DNA of 35,000 nucleotides, from assembly GCA_905221605.1 (NCBI GenBank), contig CAJNDS010002154.1, positions 1 through 35,000 of the forward strand, written 5' to 3'. Origin of the DNA: Symbiodinium natans. Taxonomy: Eukaryota > Sar > Dinophyceae > Suessiales > Symbiodiniaceae. The notes beneath the pieces were generated by a model that was not told the DNA's origin, did not search any database, and saw nothing but the letters and a program-made list of their open reading frames with translations. Below, piece by piece: positions 8,823-19,242 of the stretch (position 1 is its first letter; every line of letters starts with the position of its first letter). A program made the translations under genes and the position numbers.

Positions 8823-9228
8823 GCTAGCGATGACAGGAGGATGCCACGGAAACTCACCTTGAAAGGGGCTAAGTCGTAGTGTCAAGGACTGATAGGGCGT
8901 TTAGGGTTTAGGGTTCCGGGTTTAAGGTTTATCGAAATACATATATACATATAAAAATACATATATCGAAAGTAAGAACAGCTCAACGACTTTTGTTCCA
9001 GATCAAGAACGAACACAAAGCAAAATCACAGTTAATTAGGAAGAAGGACGCTAGAATGATCATAGTGGGTGAAGGGCTATAAGTAAGGTATGGTATTCTG
9101 GCGTATGTAGATAAGGCTGCTTGTCGTTTTCCAGAGACGTTCGGTTCAGTATCGACCTAGTCCATCTAGAATCCTGGGCCAATGCCGAGGGGTGAGGTTG
9201 CGCTGTGCCTGACATGCGCCTCTTCAAC

Positions 9229-12200
9229 TCAAGCTACTTTAACAGCGCAGGCAATGGATGGTCTTCCCTGGAAGAGCTTGCTTAACCCGTCCAGCACGCC
9301 AAGAATGAGCAAGGCCATGTTGCTGGCAGGTGCGCTGGTCAAGGATCGCCCGTTCTTGTTGATAACTTTGCCTTCCGGGCTGACGATCCTGTGACAGCAG
9401 CACAAGCTAGCCAGAGTCCTACATCAAAAACTCGGAAACGCATAAGTATCCTTGACTGCGACCCTTGTCGTACTTTCGGGCTTAGTTCTAGGCTGAGCCG
9501 AGGGCGTCATTTCAGGCTATCCGCCGAGGTTCAGGAAAGTCGGAATGCCCTGGATTTCGAAGAGTGAATCCAGGTCATCTTTTCGGTCGAATGGCATAGC
9601 CAGCCAGCTTCCTCAGCGAATGCATTATGTTGGATGCGGATGGATGCTGCTGCAGTCCCCCAAAAGCCCGCACCCCCAAGAGGCCAAAAGGCCCCCAAAT
9701 TTTCTAAGACTTAAGGACCATCTTCCCATGGGCCAACTTCTGGGCTTCGAGGGCATCGGGTTTCGTGTTGGGGCCTAGGCTTTAGTGTTTAGGTTTAGGG
9801 GTTCAGGGATGCCAACGAGATGGGCAGTTGAGCCCTAAACCCTAAACCCTAAACCCTAAACCCCAAAACCCTAAACCCTTAAACCTTAAACCCTAAACCC
9901 TAAAACCCTAAACCCTAAACCCTTAAACCCTAAACCCTAAACCCTAAACCCTAAACCCTAAACCCTAAACCCCAGAAGAAGCTGGAGGCTCCACCGGCGG
10001 CCCGATGCTCTTTGTAATACTCTTTCATGGAGCCCTCGTCCCTGTCGCCGCTGCAGAAGATGATTTCAAACTTGTCTCCAAGCTCTGACCTGAGTTTAGG
10101 GTTTAGGGTTTAGGGTTAGGGTTTGGGGTTTCAGGGTTTAGGGTTTGACCAAGCACTTCTCCAGAAAGCACCCTGCAAAGACAAGCCCCTGAGAAATTGT
10201 GACGCCTATACGTGATAAGAAGTATACCTACATGGTCCTGTTATTGTGGCTCTCACTGTTCTTCCAACTTTTCTCTTGGATGTGATGTAATTGATGGTTG
10301 CAGAAAGTTCCCGTATATACTTTCTGGAGCGCAGGGGGGAAGGGGGCGGGGATATTGGCAAGGGAGTACTCTCTTACAGTAGTGACGACGGTTGGACGAG
10401 GCTACCGATGCGTGTTCCGTTGCTCTCTCGAAACCCGATGAGGGTTTAGGGTTGTGGGTTTGGGGCTTAGGGTTTAAGGTCTGCTGATCTGAGCGTCTTG
10501 ATGCCCGCATACCACTTGGCCAGCACTGGCGTAAATGCTCGGCATGGTGGACACCTCAGTGAATACGTTGCCCACTAGACCTTCAACAAACGGCTTATCC
10601 CAACCCCTACTTTTGCTAATCTCCTCAGTCGCCCCCCAAATTTGGAGGGCCCTCTTCGCCGTCTTCCACCCTAAACCAACCCTAAACCCAAAACCCAACA
10701 CCCTAAACCCTAATTCCTCTCCGCCAAGATGCCAGTGTGCAGAAAAGTACAAGCCCAAGGTCTTTCCTTCCTTAGACGATCTTGCTGCCATTCCCTAATA
10801 TTACTTAGGGTTTAGGGTTTAGGGTTCAGGGTCCCTGTGCAGCGCCTGCTATGATAACAATGCGTTAACAAAGCAAGGCTTAGTTGTCCAGTATCCGAAT
10901 AAAACTAACGGTTAACATTTGGGGTTTATCAAGGGACTAGAAAGAACCCAAAAAGGTTAAAGGTTACCTACTCTACTACTAAGAAGGAGTTGACACAATA
11001 TGGATCTAGCGTCAATCTTCTTCTTGTCAACAGTCTCATCCCCATCCAGGAACTTGTCGCCCAATGCTTCCTTGCGCGTGGCAGTGTAGAGAGCAGCACA
11101 TACGTCGCAACAACGTGCCCTGATCAAAGCAGGAAAGCTTCCCCAACTGAAAGGAGCTCAGCTTAGTCGGACGTGGTTGACACCATGCCTTCGGGTCTTT
11201 GGGATCCAACAGAAAAAGGACGTTCAGCACAGGTCTGTCGTCTACATTCGTCTACCACAACAAGTGGTGAATGAGAATCTGCACACAACCTTGCCTCCTC
11301 CTAGCAATGTGGACTTCATGCCCTAGCACCAAGCCCTAAGCCCTAAGCCCTAAGCCCTAAGCCCTAAGCCCTAAACCCTACACCCGAAGCCAGACTAGAG
11401 CACGGTCCTGAAATGTTGGCGGTATCCAGGGGAACTTCTTACCTGTCCGGCAAGATCGCAAGGACTGTGCACTTCGCAGTTTCTTCGGACACGCCGTGCT
11501 TTCGTTGCTCAAGTCTTCCTGATTATAGTTCAACTGTGTGCCAGAGAGATTCAACCCTAAACCCTAAACCCTAAACCCTAAACCCTAAACCCTAAACCCT
11601 AAACCCTAAACCCTAAACCGTGAACCCTGAACCCTGAACCCTGAGCCCTAAACGACCACCAAGGTCCTCTTTGCAAGGAGCCTTCGGGATCGGACATGAC
11701 AGCGCTGCGCCCCTCCGTGGTAATGACGGAGCCGTTCTCTACGTTGAGGATGACAAACCTGAGATGTTCGCTAGCGCGTGACTCCGTGAGTCCCCTTGCA
11801 GCTAGGATGGCTTTAAAACCTTCTGAAAAATATTCCTACATATGATCCTCTTGTCTTAAACCCAATAACAGGAAATTTGCAATATCCCAAGTGCCTTCCA
11901 GGCAGGGAAAGACAAGTGACGTAGGAATTCCGCTGACCTTGAACTTCTTGGAAAGATCTGCCTGCCAGCTTTCTGTGGGCTCGTGGGCGCTCTAGGTCAA
12001 GCCATCTGTGCGCTACCAATAAACGCAAGTGCACCAAGTGCTTAAACAGCTCCAGATCCGTATGTGGCAGTTTACGTCTATCACTTCTGATGGGATTCTC
12101 GGATGAACATGGTACCAGAATCAGAACATCAGCCATCGACTCTTTGCGCCTCGTTCTCCCCCCTGCCCCTCTGCCCCTGCCCGGATTTTTGTGTTTAGCT

Positions 12201-14260
12201 TCGGCCTTCTTCGTCCGCTCACCGTAGGGAAGCGCGAGCCATGGCCTTGTCTCACGTAAGCACAAGTGAGCCATATGGGGGGTTACATTCAAAACAAGGG
12301 CCCCAATAAGGGACCCCTAGTTTCGGAAACCCCCCCACATTGAGGGTACTTCAGGATCAAGGTTTAGGGTGCTTAGATTGTGGGTTTCGGGGTAGTTCGT
12401 CGTGTATCCAAATCACTGATGCAATGAAGCCTCAAAAATCCAAACAGCCGCCAGAAGAAAAGCGCAGGTCAACGGCCCAAACCAACCAAATATGCTGCTG
12501 CACAGCTGCTCCGCGACACTGAATTATTCAACCTGCCTAAAGCAATGCTGCTGGGTGTCATCTCACCATGGTATGCCTTGAACTCGTCTTCCGTATCTCA
12601 GCGCAAACATGCAGCTGCCAACCGCGGTAGCAGTTTAGCAGCGTGGAGTGAGACCATGAAACACAACAAGAGAAAGTTGCACCCAGCCGGCAAAGACTGA
12701 AAGCAGAAGGAGGTGCAGCAGATAATTCTGCCGGGCAGCTGTCTGAGGACACGAACACTACCTCGAGACCCTTGACCATGAGGTGACTTTTGTATGCTTC
12801 TGCGAGCTTTGGTGTAAATCCACCTGAGCATTGCGATGGCATCACAGAAGTCATGCTTGTCCGTGGCATCCACGCCTTCCCTACTCACGGTCCAAGAGGG
12901 TTTGGGGTTTAGGGTTTAGGGACCCGATTCTTCACCTTGCACTCTGCCTCGCCGTGTATCATGTGGGATTTGATCCCAACTCTGGTAACTATGGGCCCTT
13001 TGCGGCCTTGACTCAAGTACTCATCATTTAAATCCTTAAGTGTCAATGCAACTTAGACACCGAACGACACAAAAAACAAAGTTGCCGCCGAGCCTGAAAA
13101 AGTACCCCCTAATGCTTCTGTCTACGCCTAAGCTCCCTACACATTGGCGAATTGCTTTCTTGAAAACTCAGTACATGTGAAACATCGTAAATCGACATAT
13201 TGTCCCTTTTTTGCGGGGGCATGTACTCTTCAAACAACAGTCAGCGAGGCCACGCTTGGGAAATGATGGGACATGAGTTATGTAACTTCCAGCATGGCAC
13301 AACCTTGGCCCCTAAACCCTAAACCCTAACTAAACAAGGGTTTTAAGTTTAAGGGCTCTCTCCAAAAGCCTTCAGCGAGCTCTTCCCTATATGTATACCC
13401 AGTGTAACAGCAAGTGCTTCAGAGTGCCGTATTAAGAGCAAGCACTGTTGGGGAGCGGGCTGAGTGTCTTTGCTACAATCTGACTGCGTACAAGAAACGG
13501 CACGGAGGGCACCTTGGAGGGGGCAGCAAGAAAGGACCCCCAATGAGCAACTTGGATCCACCCACGTGCAGCTTAGTTGAGCCGAACCTGACGTATCAAA
13601 AGAGCTCATTCTTAACTCCTAGGCCAGTACGTGACACAGCTTCTGTTTCGATCTACTGTCGGTGCCAACGAACAGACCGAGCCTGTTCAGCCAGGCGACC
13701 AGTGGGCTGAAAAGTAGAGCCCTACAGCCTTCTTGCCCTCGAAAACGGTTGCCGTGTCGACGGTCTCGCCTGGTCACAGGCCCATGGTTCTGAGATGTGC
13801 CTGTGCTTCTTGTGGGCTCTCGATTCTTGGCACCCGCTGCTCACGCAGCAATGAATGAGGAGCAGAACCATGCCCACCTCCCGGCTTAAGCAGCTTTTCC
13901 TGAGACAGGGAATAAGGAAGGGCTGGTTTTGCAGAGAAGTTGGTCGAAACCCTAAACCCTAAACCCTAAACCCTAAACCCTAAACCCTAAACCCTAAACC
14001 CTAAACCCTAAACCCTAAACCCTAAACCCTAAGCCCTAAACCCTAAACCCTAACAACCCTAACAACCCTAACAACCCTAACAACCCTAACAACCCTAACA
14101 ACCCTAACAACCCTAACAACCCTAACAACCCTAACAACCCTAACAACCCTAAACCCTAAACCCTAGGAGTGTGCCGGGGGATCATCATTTTTCCTCAAGT
14201 GGCGCCGAGTAGTTGAATCGCAGACGACTTTGCCTCTGCAGATGCACCACCTCGGCTCAT
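9229..14260 (-). CDS. Nucleoredoxin/tryparedoxin-like protein, two thioredoxin-fold domains, 16 exons
   Basis: Exons: 14,204-14,260; 13,878-13,899; 13,700-13,769; 13,499-13,512; 12,740-12,823; 12,560-12,596; 12,200-12,245; 11,921-11,961; 11,670-11,758; 11,443-11,518; 11,011-11,146; 10,733-10,794; 10,490-10,554; 9,995-10,084; 9,533-9,611; 9,229-9,388. They join in phase to 375 aa. Domain 1: LLGEKLL, GLYFSAHW, CPPC at 51-54, RGFTPKL, VVFVSSD, EMPWLALPYGER (94-105), GIPTF (121-125), EGRSAV. Domain 2 repeats it: GLYFSAHW, CPPC at 246-249, RAFTPVL, FEIIFCSGDRDE, WLAMPFD, GIPTF, GKVI, NGRS. Each W-C-P-P-C splits an exon in the W codon; in domain 1 CPPC is a 14-nt exon. Donors: 6 GT, 5 GC, 4 GA; 12 of 15 acceptors precede G. 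Family members reduce protein disulphides. The 10,490/10,084 junction has alternatives. Confidence 0.88.
9833..9973. repeat. Telomere-like array, CCCTAAA on plus
   Basis: About 20 CCCTAAA units with CCCTTAAA and CCCCAAAA variants. In transcript sense it is TTTAGGG just after the donor of the 9,995-10,084 exon, with TTTAGGG-type units on the plus strand (sense CCCTAAA) at 9,781-9,812 later in the same intron. Pairing of the two would fold the intron. Confidence 0.9.
10094..10146. repeat. Telomere-like array, TTTAGGG on plus
   Basis: About seven TTTAGGG units directly upstream, in transcript sense, of the CAG acceptor of the CSGDRDE exon. Similar short arrays close to exon ends lie at 10,441-10,480, 10,669-10,711, 10,805-10,833, 12,897-12,920 and 13,311-13,329. 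All are in introns of the nucleoredoxin-like gene. Confidence 0.85.
11331..11384. repeat. Variant telomere-like array, CCCTAAG units
   Basis: Six CCCTAAG units followed by CCCTAAA and CCCTACA. The variant is uniform within the array and differs from neighbouring CCCTAAA arrays. It lies in the intron after the 11,443-11,518 exon. A second CCCTAAG array is at 18,824-18,881. Confidence 0.85.
11554..11654. repeat. Telomere-like array, CCCTAAA on plus
   Basis: About nine exact CCCTAAA units, then CCGTGAA, CCCTGAA and CCCTGAG variants toward the 11,670-11,758 exon. In transcript sense it starts about 16 bp after that exon's GA donor and fills two thirds of the 151-bp intron. Confidence 0.9.
12276..12337. 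mobile_element. MITE-2 copy, short
   Basis: The ends are TGGGGGGTTAC and GGAAACCCCCCCA around AAGGGCCCCAATAAGGGACCCC. It shares ends and inner blocks with the copies at 23,815-23,918, 25,144-25,246, 28,200-28,289 and 32,327-32,432. Flanks CATAT and CACAT are similar. It lies in an intron of the nucleoredoxin-like gene. Confidence 0.6.
13949..14165. repeat. Large telomere-like array with a perfect 9-mer block
   Basis: About 13 CCCTAAA units, then 11 perfect tandem copies of CCCTAACAA at 14,048-14,146, then CCCTAAA again. It lies in the first intron of the nucleoredoxin-like gene, after its first coding exon. The 9-mer block is exact while the flanking units are standard, so the variant spread locally. 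Confidence 0.95.
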
Positions 14261-14277
14261 GCTTTCATGGGGATAGA

Positions 14278-14373
14278 TTGGGATGTTCCCCCTTATACTA
14301 ACAGTCCTGAAAAAGGGATTATGGTACCCCCTACTATAATCCCCATTAAGGACTGTTAGGGGGAACATCCCAA
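14278..14373. mobile_element. MITE-1 copy, intact, 8-bp target duplication
   Basis: The ends are TTGGGATGTTCCCCCTTATACT and its complement-like right end GGGGGAACATCCCAA, with inner CAGTCC/GGACTG arms; the whole 96 bp can fold as a hairpin. The flanks GGGATAGA (14,270-14,277) and GGGATAGA (14,374-14,381) are identical, which defines the target duplication as 8 bp. It lies 17 bp upstream of the nucleoredoxin-like start codon and 48 bp below the preceding gene's stop, so it is probably in the 5' leader. Confidence 0.92.
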
Positions 14374-14421
14374 GGGATAGATAGGGAACGATTTGACGCA
14401 GAGCAATGCTCGAAAGCGCTG

Positions 14422-17400
14422 TCAAGTGGCTCCCCATTGCGGCAAGTGCCAAAGAGAGGGCTCGGCTAGAATTACACTATTTGCTACCGGCTCACAGCTG
14501 AAAAAGCAGCCAAGGGCACCTTTCGCCCTAGACCCTAAACCCTAAACCCTAAACCCTAAACCCTAAACCGTTTTTGTTTTTCGGAGCTGCGCAACCCTCG
14601 GGGTGCCAGCGTGAAAGGTTGGTCTCTGGAGTCGCTAGGTGCACGACGGGGAAGGAGTGCCGGTTCAACTGGCTCCTATACTCCCCTTAATGGGGTTTAG
14701 GGTTTAGGGTCTAGGGTGTAGGGTTAGGGCCTAGGGTCTAGAACCTTAACGACATTAATATTTTTAGTATTCCCATGGGTTTTATGTAAACCAAAAGACC
14801 TTATGGACTCCTCAGTGTGAGCCCACGGGCAGCTCAGGCTTGAGGCTACGAGCATGACTGCTGGTTTGGGGTTTAGGGTTTAGGGTTTAGGGTTCAGGGT
14901 TTAGGGTTTAGGGGGCGCTGCGCTACCTTTTGAAAACATCCACGCGGGCTTCGGGACCTTGGGCCCTGAATCGCACGGGTGAGACGTGTCTCATGTCACA
15001 TAAATCTATTCTAGGCTACACATAACTGCCTGCACAGGCACTGCCAGACCATGCCAGTTTTGTCCAGCGTTCATCTTTTTTCTATTTATTTATTTACTTA
15101 CCTATTTTTGTTTTAATCTTGTAAATTTGCGTTATAGCTATTCTTGATGTTATTAATTTTGGGGTATCCCCTATAGAGTCTGCTATAGAAGGCGGTTGCA
15201 AGCGAAGAGCTACGTCTGGCGTGCCGCATGCGTTCTTGTAGGCCTCCCGCTCACCCATATTCGGGGCTCCGGGTCTTCCCAACAGCATCGCATGCTGTGC
15301 AGGATACCCTGCCTCGGCACTTGGGGCTGTCCTATCGCCCAGATTGCGGTCTCGGTGTACACCAAACTACTCAGCCCAAGGCATCGAACCTGCACAGCAG
15401 ATTTAGGCCCGTGGCTCAGGCCTGCGAAGCCGTCGGCACCTCCACCGCTTGTGTACTGTACTTGTTGATGCGGTTTAGGGTGCCTTCGGGTAGGGTGCCT
15501 TCGTGTGCCTTCCCTATCCCTGAGGCTTGAGGTCATCATCTTTCATCAGGCGCCGGGCCTCGAGCGTGCCTCCACAATACATGGGACAGCCTTGGCCCTG
15601 GTAAATCCCCAACACTTGCCTCGGTTTCTACCTGGACTGCGACCCCACGGCTTACTGGCACAGGTTCGGGATCAGATCAGGAAACTACCCTCGAAGGAAG
15701 CTTCGTCCACCCCCAAACCCCCCCTCTGAACCCCAAACTCTCAACTCCAAACTTCGAAGATCCCAAGAACCCACCGAAAGCCTCTGAGAGATCCATAAAC
15801 CCGAGAACCATACTGACCTTTATTTCTTAGGAATTTCTAGTGCCCGAAAATCAATTTTTCCCAAGTATCCCTAAGAGAGCACCTGCACACTGGTAGATCA
15901 AAGTCTGAAGAAGAGAACACTGAAAGCCCAACAACCCGAAGCAAAACCGCCCTCAAACCTCCCTAAGCCTCCCTTCGACCTCCTTCGCCCGACCCCTAAA
16001 CCCGAAAACCCGAAACCCTCAAACCCTAAACCCTACAACCGCAAAACCCTAAACCCCATCCCAAAACCCTAAACCCTAAACCCTAGCCCTAAGCCCTAAA
16101 CCCCAAAAGCCGAAAACCCCTCAAAACCCTAAACCCTAAGACCCTGAACCTGAACCCCCCAAAACCCTAAAACCCTACATCCTGAACCCCAAAAGCCTAA
16201 ACCCTAAACCCTGCAACCCAAAACCCTACACGCCAAAACCTAAATCCTGAACCCAAAACCCCAAACCTAAACCATAAACCCTAAACCCTAAAACCTAAAA
16301 ACCCTAACACCCTAAAACCCTAAACCCTAAACCCTACAACCCTAAACCCTAAACCCCAAACCCCAAACCCTAAACCCTAAACCCTAAACCCTACAGCCCA
16401 AGAAGGAGCCTTCGACTTGGATGGGGACCTGGAGTGGCTGCGCTCCGAGCGCTCGGAGCGCTTGCCGGGGGACTGGCTGCCCGAGCGGCTCCGCGCGCTG
16501 GCGCCTCGAAAAGATGGGTTTAGGGTTTAGGGTTTAGGGTTTAGGGTTTAGGGTTTAGGGCTAGGGTTTAGGGCTCAGGGTTTAGGGCATAGGGTTAGAG
16601 TTTAGGATTTACTGCAGTAGGGTCTAAAAACGGGTGCAGGGGTGATGGGCTGCAACTCTGGGGTTTTCAGGTCGCGGTTTCGGGGTGTGCGAAATGATGG
16701 GGTGTCCAGTGAGCGTCTAGGATGGCCCTTACAGCCCTCTGAAAAATCTTTCTACATTATGATCCTCTAGCCATGTGGTGTAAAGAAACATCCCAAGGGG
16801 CTACCTAGTTAATGGCATCACACTCTTTTCACATCTTTCACCAGCAAGCGGTCTAGACGGTTCTCAGTAATATAGGGGCCTTACTGATTAGAATAGGGTT
16901 GGGGGTTATTATAGTACAGTATATTCGTATATTTATAAAGGGACCAGAAGGGAATACTATTAATCATTATTCCGACCCCTATATTACGTATCCTTGCCTG
17001 CTGGCGGCGCTGCGGGCAGTACCACGGGTGCCCCTGGACGCTCGAGGATGCTCCTTGCAACGTCTTGAGGTTCCGGGTTGATGGCTTCTGGAGTTGAGGG
17101 GCCGTGCTGCTCTAAACCCTAAACCCTAAACCCAAAACCCTATACCCTCTGGGTTATGCCTCCAGCTATGAGGGGGCGCAGACTGCTGTGATGAAGTGCC
17201 TCGCGTCCAGGTTGGAGATGCCACGGATACTGTCGAGGTTGATGTTGGGATCATCACGACCTCAGCAAGCTGAGCCGCCACCGCCCACGCCGCCCCCCCT
17301 CCTCCCCCCCGATAATTTGGGACCCAAAGAACTGAAGCCATGTTCGACTCGGAGCACCTTGGCTCCAACTCTCTGACTGCTTCTGGCCATCTCAGCCCAA

Positions 17401-18778
17401 GGCCACTTAATGAGAAAGCGGTCTTCTTCTTCGCCTCAGTCCAGGGGGAGAACCGTCTGCCATCTCACCCCACCTACACTCAGAAGTTAGGTTCAGCTAA
17501 GCCTTGAAGGTAAAACTCACCCTCCAACAAGGTTCTCAACGCCTTGGCTTGACATCAGGCCAAAATCCTCGGCTGCAGGTCTCCCGGGTGAAGCCCATAT
17601 TACCCCCCCCCCATCACATAACCCCCCACTCATGTACCCCCCACCCCCAACATAGTATCAACCCTTCTGAGCCCCCTACAAGGTGTCATGGTAGGTTACC
17701 CTAAACCCTGAACCCTGAACCCTAAACCCTAAACCCTGAACCCTAAACCCTGAACCCTAAACCCTAAGCCCTAAACCCTAAACCCTGAGCCCTAAACCCT
17801 AAACCCTAAACCCTAAACCCTAAACCCTATGTTAATGGCTGGCCTGGTCGATCGCGTCCTGGAGGAGATGGCCCGGCCTCCGCATGGCCATGATATCGCA
17901 GAGGCCGTTGCCATGACTACACTGGGGCACTTGAATTAGGGGTCCTTCTTGGGTTTAGGGTTTAGGGTTTAGGGTTTAGGGCTTAGGGCTTAGGGTAGTT
18001 TAACCAGGGTGCTTTTCTTTGGGTTTAGGGTTTAGTGTTTAGGGATTGGGGGTAGTTTTACTAAACTAGATTTTTTTTTTTTGTTGGGGGGGGGGGGGTT
18101 AGGGTTTAGGGTGTAGGGTTCAGAGTAGTTTAACTAGGGTGCCTTTTTTTTTTTTTGGGGGGGGGTCCTATCAGAAACCACGGCACCCTTCTGATGATGA
18201 TTCAGAGACCTAGCCCTAAACCCTAAACCCTAACACCTAAAAACCTAAAACCTATACCGACAGACTCCACATGGCGGAGTCTTCCCCGATAGGGCCGCGG
18301 CACCAGCGAGGTGGCCTCAAGTTGACAAGCAACGTCTTTTGAGGGTTTAGGGTTTAGTGTTTAGGGTTTAGGGATTCGGGTTTAGGGTTTAGTGTTGAGG
18401 GCTGAGACGCCTTCTCCAGGTTTTTCAGGTGCAGAGCTCATCGCAATTCCGGGGCATGGGCCACATCTTGCATGGACGGCGGCGCGCCTTGCGCAGCGTC
18501 TAGGGTCTGGGGCCGAGTCTAGGGTCTAGGGTTTGGGGTTTAGGGTTTAGGGCTAGTTGCTCGACTGACACAAAAAACACCCCAACATATCTCTGAACAT
18601 CAGCCCTATAAGCCTTAAGCCCCTAAGCATCTCTAGGTTTGGGTCACGGTTTACGGTTTAGGGTTTAGGGTTTCGGGTTTAGGGTATAAACACTCCCACA
18701 AGCTGATCAGACGGAGCCCGCCTCCAAGGCCAGATCGCATGGCCTCAGGGTTTGTTGGGGTTTTCGGGGCTTCGACGC
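14422..18778 (-). CDS. Multi-exon hypothetical gene with an SR-rich exon, 5' end open
   Basis: Exons that join in phase: 18,713-18,778; 18,427-18,499; 18,258-18,335; 17,840-17,944; 17,525-17,572; 17,324-17,434; 17,184-17,260; 16,998-17,106; 16,504 down to about 16,420; 15,519-15,627; 15,332-15,421; 15,308 down to about 15,260; 14,927-14,965; 14,800-14,857; 14,607-14,675; 14,422-14,527 (TGA). Clear stretches are SHGNGLCDIMAMRRPGHLLQ, EDRFLIKWPWAEMARSSQRV, DDPNINLDSIRGISNLDARH, ARSILERPGAPVVLPAAPPA and the Arg/Ser stretch RSRSGSQSPGKRSERSERSH, typical of splicing-related or RNA-binding proteins. The joins at 16.4 kb and 15.26 kb are not resolved, so two genes are possible. The last stop is 161 bp above the nucleoredoxin-like start. 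No family is recognised; a CPWAHT motif is not enough to call a glutathione transferase. Confidence 0.5.
14530..14571. repeat. Telomere-like array, CCCTAAA on plus
   Basis: About five CCCTAAA units, paired with TTTAGGG units at 14,695-14,740 and 14,868-14,912. Together they bracket the 14,607-14,675 exon; 14,868-14,912 precedes the next exon upstream. The acceptor of the last exon reads TTTAGGGTCTAG/GG, so it lies in the array edge itself. Confidence 0.85.
15985..16394. repeat. Long degenerate CCCTAAA array
   Basis: About 400 bp of CCCTAAA-derived units with many variants (CCCAAAA, CCCTACA, CCTGAAC, CCTAAAA), followed after the 120-bp unique SR-coding segment by clean TTTAGGG units at 16,517-16,612. 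The heavy decay suggests an old array beside a young one. The stretch 15,700-15,985 looks intronic. Confidence 0.85.
16727..16785. repeat. Dispersed 60-bp repeat, copy 2
   Basis: Shares CTGAAAAAT(A/C)(T/C)TT(C/T)CTAC(A)TATGATCCTCT with 11,808-11,870, which has TTCTGAAAAATATTCCTA and CATATGATCCTCTTG, and with 23,320-23,376, which has TTCTGAAAAGTACTCCTAAA. All three copies are in the same orientation. The 11,808 copy lies inside a nucleoredoxin-like intron. No terminal inverted repeat was found. Confidence 0.6.
16872..16986. mobile_element. Inverted-repeat element, GGGGCCTTA family
   Basis: The ends are GTAATATAGGGGCC and GACCCCTATATTAC, with inner AGAATAGGG, TATTATAGTA, TATAAAGGGACC and TTATTCCGACCCC blocks that recur at 24,565-24,736. 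It is non-coding, about 115 bp, and ends about 11 bp from the donor of the 16,998-17,106 exon. Confidence 0.65.
17698..17829. repeat. Telomere-like array, CCCTAAA/CCCTGAA mixed
   Basis: About 19 units alternating CCCTAAA with CCCTGAA and CCCTGAG. The partner TTTAGGG array is at 17,953-18,002. They bracket the 17,840-17,944 exon at 10 and 8 bp. Further short arrays at 18,022-18,060, 18,099-18,125, 18,212-18,252, 18,340-18,400, 18,505-18,552 and 18,648-18,690 flank the next exons or fill introns. Confidence 0.9.
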
Positions 18779-18823
18779 CTGAAAAAAAAGATGGTTCAGG
18801 AACTCTCTTGCCAGCACCTTAGT

Positions 18824-18903
18824 CCCTAAGCCCTAAGCCCTAAGCCCTAAGCCCTAAGCCCTAAGCCCTAAGCCCTAAACTCTAAACCCTAAACCCTAAA
18901 CCT
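18824..18903. repeat. Variant telomere-like array, CCCTAAG units
   Basis: Eight CCCTAAG units followed by CTCTAAA and CCCTAAA. The sharp change of unit within one array is as at 11,331-11,384. Confidence 0.85.
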
Positions 18904-19026
18904 CAAGCTTGGCCAACCCTGGGTTTCTCTACCAACATGTCGTTGCCAGGGTTCGGAAGATCTCTCACCCGGCATCTTCTGAGGGCTTCCCAGCCAACAT
19001 CTCCGTTCCCCCATTCTGCTCTTAGG

Positions 19027-19242
19027 CTACTTGGAAGTTCTGAGTAGGGCTACAAGTGCCCGAAATAGTGTTGTAAGTATCGTTCCCCAAATTATAGCGC
19101 TACTTGTAACTACCCATGAACCCTCCAGGGTGTCGAGCTTGGGGCCCCATTCTGTTGTTAGAGAGTCTAGGGCAATTTGCCACTCATCATGCCAGGTATG
19201 CTGTTTCTCAAGCCAACATGACCTTCTGGGTTTCTCTGTCAT
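19027..19242 (-). CDS. ORF of 71 codons with a membrane-like segment
   Basis: The ORF begins MTEKPRRSCWLEKQHTWHDE and holds a hydrophobic stretch at about residues 43-66 (WVVTSSAIIWGTILTTLF) that could span a membrane. The frame remains open upstream of the first ATG. Base composition is lower in GC than nearby exons. It may be an exon of a minus-strand gene or a remnant of a mobile element. A second protein-like ORF lies at 19,370-19,642 minus (ITVQAWSFWNAVCIQVYVP near its end). I recognise neither. Confidence 0.35.
   Translation of the reverse strand: MTEKPRRSCWLEKQHTWHDEWQIALDSLTTEWGPKLDTLEGSWVVTSSAIIWGTILTTLFRALVALLRTSK

Noticed and set aside
14800-14857. Calling a glutathione transferase from SSLSCPWAHT
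   Set aside because: The CPWAH word recalls the ECM4-type active site, but the exons after it do not follow that fold.
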